A stretch of 64,000 bases of DNA, taken from assembly GCA_030068075.1 (NCBI GenBank), contig CM057832.1, forward strand, positions 74,874,002-74,938,001, given 5' to 3'. Numbering within the stretch: the stretch's first letter is position 1; each line of letters begins with the position of its first letter. The position numbers were made by a program, and so were the translations under genes. Positions 49,201 through 61,200 of the stretch are shown piece by piece. The DNA comes from Paguma larvata. Its lineage: Eukaryota > Chordata > Mammalia > Carnivora > Viverridae. The notes beneath the pieces are model-generated. The model was not told the DNA's origin and did no database searches. It saw only the letters and a list, made by a program, of their open reading frames with translations.

Positions 49201-52200
49201 TATGTGATATGAGGTAAGGGTCTAACTTCATTTTTTTTTTTCAGATGGATATCCGGTTTTCCCAGCACCATTTCTTAAAAGAATATCTTTCACCATTGAA
49301 CTGTCTTGGTGCTGTTGTTGAAAACAAATTGACCGTACATGTGAGGGTTTCTTTCTGGGCTCTCTGTTCTATTCTGTTGGTCTATACGTTGGACCTTATG
49401 GCAATTCCATAGTATTTTAATTTCTGTAGCTTTGTAAAGTTTGAAGTCAGGGAGCCCACGTCCTTCAGTTTATTATTTTTCAAGGTAGTTTTGGCTATTT
49501 GGGACCACTTGTAATTCCATATGAATTTCAGAATCAGCTTTTCCATTCTCGTGGAAAAAAAGCTCTTGGAATTTTGTTAGGGATTGTGTTAAATATGTAG
49601 GTTGGTTTGCATAGTATTGACATCTTACCAGGGTTAAATCTTTTTATCCGTGAACACAGGATGTCTTTCTATTTATTTGGATCTTCTTTAATTTCTTTCA
49701 GCACTGCTTTGTAGTTTTCAGTGTACGTGTCTTTTTTCTTTTTTTTTTTTTTGCCCTTGGTTAGATTCCTTCTTTAAGTATTTAGTTCTTTTAGATGGTA
49801 TTACTGTAAATGGAATTACTTTCTTAATTTCCTTTTGGATTGTTCATTGCTGATGTATAGAAACTCATCTGATTTTTATGTGTTGATTGTGTAACGCCTA
49901 CAACTTTGCTTAATTTATTTGCTCTCGGAGCTTTCTTATGGACTATATTTGCAGTTTTCTGTATACAGGTTCATGACATCTGCAAGTAGAGATGGATTTT
50001 CCTCTTCCTTTCCCACTTGAATAGCTCTGGCCAGAACTTCTGGAACAGTGCTGAATAGCAGCGATGAAAGGGGACATCCTTATCAGGTTCCAGGTCTTTC
50101 ACTATTGAATATGATGTTGTTAGCTGTAGGTTTTTCATAAATACTCCTTTTCATAATGAGGAATCTTCCCTCTATGCCTAGCGTCCTGAGCGTTTTTATT
50201 AAGAGAGAGTGTTGCCTTTTATCAAATACCTCTTCTGTGCCAAGTGAAAAAACCCTCTTTCTTTCCTTTGTTCTATTAATGCGATATGTTATGTTGATTG
50301 ATTTTCTTGTATTGAACCACTCTTGCATTCCTGACACGAATTTCCATTTGGTCATGGTGAATAATCCTTTTAATATGTTGTTGGGTTCAATTTGCTAAAA
50401 TTTTGTTGAGGATTTTTACATTTGTAAAGGGTATTAGTAATCTGTTCTCTTTTTCTTTTGTGAAAATTGTTGTGAATTTTCTTTTCCTGTGATGTTGTTA
50501 CCTGATTTTGGTATCAGGATAATGGGCTCATAGAGTGAGTTTGGAAGTGTTCTTTAATTTTTGGAGAGTTTGAGAAGAAATGGTGTTCATTTGTCATTAA
50601 ATACTTAATAGAATTCACCTCCAAAACCATCTGTCCATGACTTTTCTTTATTGGGAGACATCTTTACCTCTTTGACTATGGAATATTGAGGCGGCAATGT
50701 TGAAATATGCTTTTAATTTTTCTTTAAGATGTGAAGTCTTCTTCCTCAATAACGCTTGTTTTGAAAACTGAAGGCTCAAATTGGAATAAATAGCTAAAAA
50801 TCACACAGTTCTTAAAGGCTGTCTTTGTTTACTTTAATACATTCTATGGGTTATTTTCTTATCCTACATTAGAATAACAGTCGGTTAAGCATCCAACTCT
50901 TGATTTCAGCTCAGGTTGTGATCTCATGGTCTGTGAGTTTGAGCCCTGCATCAGGCTCCCCGCTGACAATACAGATCCTGCTTGGGATTCTTTCTCCCTC
51001 TGTCTCTCCGCCTCTCCCATATGCATGCTCTTTCTCTCTCAAAATAAATAAGTAAACTTAAAAATGAATTATGATATCTCTTATTTCCTTATTTTTCGTA
51101 AGTAAGTGTTTCAGTTTTATGGATTTTATAAACATTGATGTATTGAAGCATATATTGTAGGATGTTATATTCATAGACTTACTAGTTGGTGCTCTCTGTC
51201 AATGTATATATTCAGTGCTCTGCTCTAAAAATAATACATAATAGCTGAATAGCTTCTATAAACATAAAGTTAAGGTATTTCTCAAAATTCACATTATGTG
51301 TTTTTGAAAAGTAGATTATGAAGTAAGACTCTTTGTAATTGGAATGTACCAAATGTTGGGGTATTTTTGGAAAGCTGAATACCAGATGCTTAAATCAGCA
51401 TCATTTCTAGCACTTTCAACAGGACTTTGTCCACTCATTTAGTCACGATCAGTAATGCATCATGTATGTTACCATGGTGTTCAGTCCGCATAACACTGTC
51501 CGCTATAGGGGCGCCTGGGTAGCTCAGTTGGTTAAGCCTTCAGCTTCAGCTCAGTTCATGATCTCGCAGTTCATGAGTTTGAGCCTTGTGTCGGTCTCTG
51601 TGCAGACAGCTCAGAGCCTGGAGCATGCTTCGGATTCTGTATCTCCCTCTCTCTTTGCCCCTCCCTCGCTCATGTTCTGTCTCTCTCTGTTTCTCAAAAA
51701 TAATTAAATGTTAAAAAAAAAGTCAGCTATATGATAGGGCATGTCATTGTTAAAGGTACCTGGTGAACTAATATGGAACATTATTTTACTGTATCTACTA
51801 TTATTACTATTGCTACTGAAAGATAAAATGTGGGCTGGTGGGAAAAGGATGGATTAACTCTTAATGATTGTAACAGTTTATTTTAAAATAAAATAATAAT
51901 TAAATGATTTTGATTTGGTAAAACATACCACAGTATTCAAAAATTTTAAAACTTAACAGAATTTAACATCTCTTTCCCATAACTGTTACCCAGCCACCCA
52001 TTTCCCTTCCCTGAAAGTAATCAATATTATAAAAGTAGACTGGTGTATTTAAACTTTAAATGGAGTGTACCAAACTGTCTGTCAGACTTCTTTTTTTGTG
52101 CCATTCTTGGGCCCAGTGGGAACCTTTCATTATCTTTTCCCGTGTCGTTTGTTTTGCTTGTTTAATGTAGGTTGGTTTCCCTATAGTTGGTAAGATGAGC

Positions 52201-55200
52201 TGTCACAGAACCTTAAACACATGAAGCTAATAAAACAGTAAAGTCAATATCTGTATTAAAGTCCTAACTTTGCCATTAGAAAGTAAACCCCTAGTCCTTG
52301 AAAAGAGACATTAATCACAGCCCTTCAGAATACAGGTTGATTCTTAGGTAAATCCTGGTCAACTTTGAGTTTCAGGTGAATTTCCAGGACCCTGTGTGTG
52401 CCACAGCAAGCACATGGCGATTTGATGTCTTTACACTTCAGGCTGGATTTGACTCACATTCATGTCCGCTTCTGTTCTTTCTTTTTGAAATTTTAGTGAA
52501 GGCTTTTTCTAACTGAGCTGTCTATAAGAGATAATGTACATAAATATGCATAGAGTTAACTCTACCTGTGATCATTAAATACTTTTTTTCCTATGAAAAC
52601 ACACTCATCATTAGTTTGTCCAGTTTGTCTCTGCTTAGAGTTTTTATTTTTATTTATTTATTGTTTATTTGTTTAAAGCTTTAAAATGCCTGAGTTTGCA
52701 AGCACAAGCAGTGGAAGCCACAGATTGACATGTACGCTGGGGTCTCTTTGTGCTGAATGCTGACCATTTCAGTAGTTATTAGACTCTAGTCTGTTTTGGT
52801 TTAAAATAGATTTGGACCCTGCTTTAGTAAGCAGTTGCTCATTGAAATCAGCAGTGTAATTTTAAACTTTGTTCTTAAATATGAACATGAGCACAAAACA
52901 TTTCAGTTGGTGGTCTGAACCAAATGTATTGAGAATTTTAATTTTTCAGGGACTATCTAATATTTAATCATTTGAATTTAAGAATTTTGTACTATAAAGT
53001 TTATAGTTGCTAAGGAAAGAGAGTCTTAACTACCTGGGATGAAAAATCAAACCATGTGGAACCATTTTCTCTTATGAATCCTGAAAACTGTCGGATTGTA
53101 TTTTTACATCTTAATTTCATCAACCCATCCTATTTGAGAATTTGAAGTGATGTTTTGTTAGTGTGTAGGAGGAATATCATGTCTTTGCATTTCATTCCAA
53201 AAAGGTAACAGGTACACAGTTGTCTAGTTGAATGTATTTTTTCTTTCATATAGTTGGGCATTAGGAAAACATATGCTGAGGTTTAAAGAAGCATTTTTTT
53301 CTACTTAAAGACTATATAATTTATGAAAGGATTCTTTTAGCTAAAAGAAGCCGTTTAAAAAGAGAAAATGGAGGAAATGTAGACTGCCAAATAATGCAAG
53401 AGTGGAGACTGAAAACTCAGATATATCCCTCATCCTGAAAGCTCTCTTAGGCCAGAGCCGAATACTTCAGATTTCTTTCAAATGAGATCTCAGGCTCTTA
53501 AAATTCAGGAATTCAAGTGCTTGCAAATCTAGAGTAATAACTCAGTGGGAAAACAATGCAAGACTAATAACCCAGTAGAAAAATAGTGTAAATAGACAGT
53601 TCATAGAAAACAAAGTACAAGGAACTCAATATCATAAGAATATGCAAATGTGGAAACCACACTAAGATGCCATTTCTCACCAATTACAATGCAAAGTTTA
53701 AAATTACATAACTTACTTAAGACGTGAAGAAACTTATAGCTTGCTGATGGAAGAATAAATCAGTAAAATCTTATGGAGGGCAACTTGGCAATATTTAACA
53801 AAATTTTAATGCTTCTCTTTTGACTCTTAAAATCCAGTTTTGGAAAAGCTTTCTACAGACATATTTATTCCTGCATGTGGAAGGTCATTTATGCCAACCA
53901 AGGGTATTAACTTTGACATCCTGCCGACAAAAGATGGGAAACAAAATGTCCTTAGTAGATATTGATACGTTATGTTACAGTCATGCAATAGAATACTTAC
54001 TCAGTCATAAAACAGGTTAAGGAAGCTCTGTGTAGGAGTAGGAGAGAGGTTCAAGATGTATAATGGTGGGATGGCCAACTTCTTCTTAAAGGGCCAGCCA
54101 GTAAATATTTTAGGCTTTTCTCTGTTGTTGGGGGACGCAGCCATAGACCATATATATGTCTATGTGTATGACTATGTTGCAGTGAAGTCTTATTAACAGA
54201 GACAGGTGACTGGTTTGTGGGTCATAGAAGAACTTGGAATATAAACTATAACAGAGGTATGAAGTGCTGAAAGCACTGGGAAGTGAGTTCAAGCTTTGCC
54301 TGGGATATTTGGGGAAGACTTCACAGATGAGGTGGGTGATAAATTAAACTGAGTGGCTGTGGATGTGTAGGAGCTCCGAAGATTAAGGTGAGGAGGAGGT
54401 GTTTTCTGGAATTGGTGAGTTGTTTGATACATCGAGTTCTTTGTTGAGAGTGGATGAAGAGGTAAACTGGGGTCATGTTTTTGAAGGGGCTAGACACTAA
54501 TGGGATTTCTAACCCATTTTCTACTTCAAGTAAAAAATATTTCAATGCCTAAGTCTGTTAAACCTTGAAATTTTGCCATATTTACTTCAGGGCTTTGTTT
54601 TGTTAGTGTGTTTTTCTGGTATATGTTTTTTGAAGGAAACATTGTAGATGCAGTCGAAACCATGCCCTGCAAACCATGCTGGGTATATTCTCATTTCTTT
54701 CCCGAGATAATAGCAAATATGAATTTGTTACTCTAACCTTCCGACAGTAACTACATGTTCATATACCTTTATAAACAATACATTTTATTGTTCTTTATAT
54801 TGTAAAAGTTCATAGACTTGTTTGTGATGTCATTTCACAATTGGATTTTGCCCAAAATTGTGTTTTTACTATTTCTCTGTGTAGGTCAGCACCGGTCAGT
54901 AGAAATAAGACGCAAGCCATGTATGTTATTTTAAATTTTTTGATAGCCACATAGAAAGTCACAGGTGGAATTAATATACTTTAATAACCCAGTTTATCCG
55001 AAATATTATTTCAGCATACAGTTGTCAGTATGTGAGATTTTTAGTGGGGTCTTTTGCATTCCTTTTTTATACTAGATCTTAAATCTGGCATCTGTCTCAC
55101 ACTCACAACGCCTCTCAGCCCGGACTAGCCACACTTTTAAGTGTTGAGGAGCACAGGTAGCTAGTGGCTTTTACTGTACTGAACCGAGAATGGCTACAGT

Positions 55201-58200
55201 TCAAGCAGGACCTAAGGCTCCGGTGCTTAAAAGTAGTGTGCGCTCCTGACCTCCAGGGGTCCTGTTGACACAAGAGAAAGTCTTGTGTGTGTTGGAACTT
55301 GCTTATCCTGCAACTTCAGCCCCCAGATTATTCTGTGTACAATAAAGGACGCCTCTCTCAAGAAGAGCACTTACTGCTGGCGGTGGCTGGAGCACAGAGC
55401 GAGGGACAGGTGCCATGCGTGGCCTCTTTGGACCCGCAGGGGCCCCCGGCCTGTCCTTACAGGAGTACGCTCTGCTTCTTGCTTGTCTGGGGTAAACCGT
55501 TGAAACTTTCCCTGCTCTTCTCGGGGGTGTCACGTCGGTAGTAAATATACTGCTTCTCGTAGTCGGACCTTAATAACTAGGTAAACCTGTCAGCTTATGT
55601 TTCTTTGCTAAGAATCTCCAGCAGCATCATTTGATCATTGAGCCACTTGTATTATGCCTCTGTTCCTGGGTTTCTAAGTTTCAGCCAGGTTTAACGTCAC
55701 CTCACCCTAAAGGTCTGTATGTACACTTCTGGTTCTCTTATTTGCTACAGAAATATCTTCATCGAAATGCCCTGGCGTTGACATGGAGTCCTCGCGGAAA
55801 CTGCCTTTTAGATTGCTTCAGTTTCAGACACATTAAATTAGAGGGACTTTCTATTATGCTGTTAATATCCCTCCATGTAATAACCCAATGAAAAACAAAT
55901 CCAGCTGAGGACAAACATTTAGGGAAAAATTCTCTCCGTGTCACCCATTCATTGCTTGATTTCTGATTCCTTTTTTCAATTCTGTGGCATTTATTTTAAT
56001 GTGGGCATCTTTTATTTGCCTACAGAAATATATATTATATAATAGGTAGCTCTATCATGATCTCCGCTAACTCAGTCTGGGGCCTTGATCTAGTCCGCAT
56101 TCCATGGCTTGATGATAGCCTTTTAATAGTTTTATACAGCACTTTCTGCCACTAGGTGGGGGTGGAGAGTTTTATAGGCCTTTTTTTAGGCAGGGAGAAT
56201 TTGGTCACAAAGTTCAGCTTTCCATAAGTTAACAAAACAGTCGTGGGCACTGTCATTAACACAACCTTCCCTTAAGGTTAGCATGATTTCTGATTACTTC
56301 ATGCTGATATTTTCCTCAGCTCATCAGCCATTCAGAAATTATTAGTGATTATTTTTATAACAGTTTAAATACTCTATGAATTTACTTCCACATCATTTGC
56401 TTGCTTTTTCTTCCTTCCTTCCTTCCTTTCTCTCTTCCTCCCTCCCTCCCTCCCTCCCTCCCTCCCTCCCTCCCTTCCTTCCTTCCTTCCTTCCTTCCTT
56501 CCTTCATCTAAGGTGAGAACAGCCACTTGGGAAAAATGCATGTTTTGATTGGGCAAATAGGAACTGAGAAAAAAAAAAGGTAATTCTAGGAGAGGAAGGG
56601 TTTTGGTGGGTCTGGTAGGGAGAGGAAATGAGAGAGAGAGCCTGGTGGGGTGCCACGGTGGCACGTCCTTTAAACAAAGGGTAGTACAGACTTCTATGGT
56701 AGTTTTTCAAATTCTAATACTAAAAATATGTATATACTTGTTAGGTAACTGGTACAGGTGGGTCTAAACCAGAAGAGAGGATGTTACCCATTCTCTTCGT
56801 TAGAAATTTAATCAGAAGCGCCTGGCTGGCTCAGTCAGAAGAGCGTCTCACTCTTGATCTTGTGGTTGTTCGAACCCCATGTTGGGTGTACAGCTTACTT
56901 AAAAATTAAAAATATTAAAAAAGTTTTCTAAAGTTCATTCTATTAAATAAAAGTTAAAATGTTGGGGCACCTGGGAGGCTCAGTTAGTTGAGCATCTGAT
57001 TCTTGGTTTCAGGTCGGGTCATGATTCCAGGACTGTGGGACGGAGCTCCACATTGGGCTCCATGCTGAGTGTGGAGCCCACTTGGCCCTCTAGCTCTCTC
57101 TCTGTCTCTCTCTTCCTCTGCCCTTCTCTCTTGCACACGTTCTCTCTCTCTCTAAAAACAAAACAAAAAATTTCAAGTGTTTACACATAGACATTGTGTG
57201 TAATCTGAAATAAGAAAGCATTTTATTTTAGTGAAAACTGTTTTATGGCAACTTGGCATCAGTTTGCTCATATCAAATATTAAAGAAAGACTACTAATCA
57301 TAATAAGCCTACTCGCAGAAATAATTTTTAGCGAATATTGGTTATGCCTTATTGTATATATAAAATTAAACACTGAAACTAAAGAGACTTTGTTAAGGTT
57401 TTTATGCAAATGCATACATAATATGTTTCAGACTGGATGACCCTAGACAAATTCCTATGTTACTATATTTGTACACTCAATTTTCAAAAGCCTCATAGTT
57501 CTGTTTCTTTTTCATTTCAGAATGGGAAATGTTGAGGTTACCACCATATGGGCCACTAGTAAAAAGACCTGTTGCTGTTGGGAGCACACCAAACTTAATG
57601 ACCATGTAGTATAAAGATTTAAAAATAATTCTACATGGGAGTAGATTTAGAAATTGGATTTCATTAATTTTTTAATAAAAATGTTTAATGTTTATTAAAA
57701 AAATTTTTTTAATGTATAGCTATTTTTGAGAGAGACAGAGCATGAGTGGGGGCAGAGTAGAAAGAGAGGGAGACATAGAACCTGAAGCAGGCTCCAAGCT
57801 CTGAGCTGTCAGCACAGAGCCAGATGTGGGACTTGAACCCATGAACCATGAGATCATGGCCTGAGCCAAAGTTGGACGCTTAACGGACTGAGCCACCCAG
57901 GTGCCCCGAATGTTTAGAGACTGAGCATGAGTGGCATGGGGCAGAGCAAAGAGGGAGACACAGAATCCGAAGCAGGCTCCAGGCTCTGAGCTGTCAGCTC
58001 TGAGCTGTCAGCACAGAGCCTGATGCGGGGCTTCTTAAACCCATGAACGGTGAGATCGTGACCTGAGCCTAAGTCAGATGCTTAACCGACTGAGCCACCC
58101 AGGTGCCCCTGGATTTGATTTGTGAACTAAATTTGGAGAATGCAGATAATAGTGAAATTCCTTCTTAATTGAAGTGATGACAGCTGATTTCTAAAAGAGT

Positions 58201-61200
58201 GCCATTGTAGTTTCCCTAGAGTTCTACTGATTTGATTGAAATTTCTGAGAAAGTCCCTTGTTTTGCTAAGGCTTTTTAGCTATTTAAAAGTGGATGGCGG
58301 ATCTTAACAGTGAAGAGAACTTGTGACTGTGGTGTGAGAGCCGGTGGTTTGGTGGGACTTACTTGCCATTATCTATGCTCAGTTAGTAGGTGGTTCCTCA
58401 TTTTGCCCATGAGAATACCCTCCCTTGAAATTCTTTTGCCAGTGAAAATATATAGGATCTTAGAGATATACCTAACACATTAATATCTGCATATATTTTA
58501 TCTGTTTAGTCATAAAAACCACTGTACTATAGAATTTAGAAATAATGTTTTACTGTTTCATGATAAAATAATTTTGTTCAATCTTTGTGTGTATTGGGAT
58601 CCCTTCCTTTGGGATAATTTCTCATCTTGATAGTTGTTGTTCAAGTGACAGCTACTTAGGAATATGAGTATCTTTGTAAGTCTTTAGATATAAGGCGATT
58701 CCTTTTTTTTCTAAAAAATTTAGAGCATAAAACTCATCTGATATCTAAACATGTGATAATTCCTCATATTCTTATTTTTCATTTATATTTAGAAGTCAAG
58801 AGTCTTGAGTGAACTTACTGAATATCTAAGTTTTTAGTTAATGTGGATTTTGTCTTTTTTTTTTTTTTTTTGTTCTTTCTTTGAGGGGTTGGACATAATT
58901 GCCTTATTTCATTTCAGGGATCCTTCTAAAGTAAATATTCTGGTACCTGGTGCTGGACTAGGAAGACTGGCCTGGGAAATAGCTATGCTAGGTTATGCTT
59001 GTCAAGGAAATGAATGGAGTTTTTTTATGCTCTTTTCTTCCAACTTTGTACTCAACAGGTATTTCATTTACTTTTTGCTGGAAATAGTAATTTCTCAGAA
59101 TCAGATTGACTTGCCTATTTTTGAGCAGTTCTGAATTTGAAGATAAATACATAGTGTTTGATTATGTCTCATAATTGTTTCTTATATTAACATCAAGTCG
59201 CTTATACAGATTACCACTTTTAATCAGTTTCTAGTTAACAGAATGTTGAAACAGGATGGATAAGTGACTTTTTAGAACTTGATGGGATGGCCCATGAAAC
59301 AGAAATGCTTCCTGTGCAGAATTTCAAGACTGTATGTATGACCCAGGAAGAAGTGTTTTCTCTCTTCCCCAAACTTCTCCACCCGTTGGTTTCTTTAGTG
59401 GAATCAGAGTTCAGTGTAGTAGTCGTAACTTTTTCCCTTAAGCAAATTCGTACAAAATGGCCAAGCATGCTTGTATGACTGAGTTGGAAACATCTCTCAG
59501 AATTTCTACGGCCTCTTTTAAAAAATATTGGAAAAGTTTGTTATTTTTAAAGCCAGAAGAGGTGTGTTGGGAAAAAAGAACTAGCTGCCTTGTTTAAATA
59601 ATATTATGTTGTCTTTGTGGCAGTATGAGTTAGGGAGTGGTGAGAAGGTAAAAAGGAGAGAATTAGAATGAATGGTTGGGTAGCAAAGGAAACCCATACC
59701 ACTTTTTTGAGAAAATAGTTGGACTGTTTTTTAACTTGAGTCTGAAGTTTGGAAATACATTTTTTAAGATGTGAATGAACGACACATTTATATTTCTGAA
59801 TTTAATTTTTTTTCCTGTCTTTTAATTCATGATTGGTTGCTCATCTACATGTATATGTGCATTTTCAGATAATTGGTGGGGTGTAGTGTTAACACTTTTA
59901 AGTATTAATGAGTTTTATAAGTAAACCTTCAATCAGAGTGTATTTTAGTATTTAAAGTAGATTTTCTTGGTGAAATTTTTAGTTAACACCGAATTCTATG
60001 CTCCTATTTTGCAGATGTTCTGAAATTAATAAATATAAGCTTTATCCTTGGATTCATCAGTTTAGCAATAACCGGAGGTCAGCAGATCAGATTCGACCCA
60101 TCTTCTTCCCTGATGTTGATCCCCACAGTCTTCCTCCTGGTTCTAACTTTTCGATGACAGCAGGAGATTTTCAGGAGATATACTCAGAATGCAGTAAGTT
60201 CAAAACGAGCATTTAAAAGGTCTTGTCCTTTATTCTAAATTTAATGAGCTAATTTTATACTAAGGCAAAATTGTGGTCATTCATTCTGATAATGGAATGT
60301 AAGGCATACTTCAGTGACAATTTAGGATATTCAAAGTCATATATAAGGTAAGGGTGGGAAATATAAAGAAGCCTAAGAGTCCACAATTAAGAGATTTAGA
60401 ATCTGTTGGGTCTGTTAATATAAGACAACATGTAAACAGATTTCAGTGAGCAGCGAGTACAGTAAAGATAAAAGTAGATGAGTGTGGGAAAGAAGTTCTT
60501 CGCAGAGAGAAGGCTGTGACTTCAATAGGGAGAGGGAGGTACAAAGAGATGAATGAATAAGGGAATCAGAGATGGCGACACACCCTGCCTGGAAGGGAAA
60601 GAGAGGCTGGTCTGGGAGTTTAATGGGAGATATGGCTAGAAAAGTAGGCTGGTTCCAGATCTGGAAGACCTTTATAATCAGGTTATGAAGTTTGGATTTC
60701 ACCTGGGCAAACTGTTGAAGTTTGAGCTAGCATTAGAGAAAAGGAGACGGTAATGGAGAGAGGGGAGAGGGCGAAGTGGATTGGCAGTAAAAGGAAGAAG
60801 AAAAGTAGAATGCTGAGAGGTCAGTGAAGTCCTTCGTTCAACAGATGCTTTTTTGAGCGCCTGCTAAGGCCCAGGTATGTTCTAGGCATTGGAGAGAGAG
60901 CAGTGAGCAAAGTGAAGTTCCTGTACAGGGGGTTTCTGTTCTAACAGGGTGTGAGGGGCAGCAACACGAATCTGTGAGGAAGCATACTAAGGCAGGGTGA
61001 CAAGGATACAGAGTGGCAGGGGACGAGCTGCTGTTCAGTAAGTTCTCAGGGAAGGCCTTTCCAAGCAAAACTTTAAAAAAAAACGTTGAGCGGAGAACCT
61101 CGAAAAAGTGAAGAAGCAGGCATTAGATACTTGGGGGGAAATGTTGCAGACAGAAGGAATGGCGAGGGAAGAAGGATCCGGGGGTGAGGAGGCTTGTTCT

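Larger units (their letters stand above)
42640..58917 (+). other. CARNMT1: CARNMT1 intron 3 (16.3 kb)
   Basis: GTAAAT...TTTCAG. Holds nine SINEs, a carnivore L1 3' end, about 2 kb of antisense L1 ORF2-type sequence, and sense L1 remnants. 43250-44530, 51730-53590 and 55540-56390 show no gene and no repeat I can classify. Confidence 0.8.

Noticed and set aside
48600..50720. Possible intact L1 ORF2
   Set aside because: The antisense L1 segment is cut by a SINE and has many stops in every frame; longest frame is under 100 codons.
59287..59478. A 63-codon frame ([14 protein letters not shown]...) in CARNMT1 intron 4
   Set aside because: Briefly looked protein-like, but the known exons join without it, it lacks good flanking splice sites and it matches no family I know.
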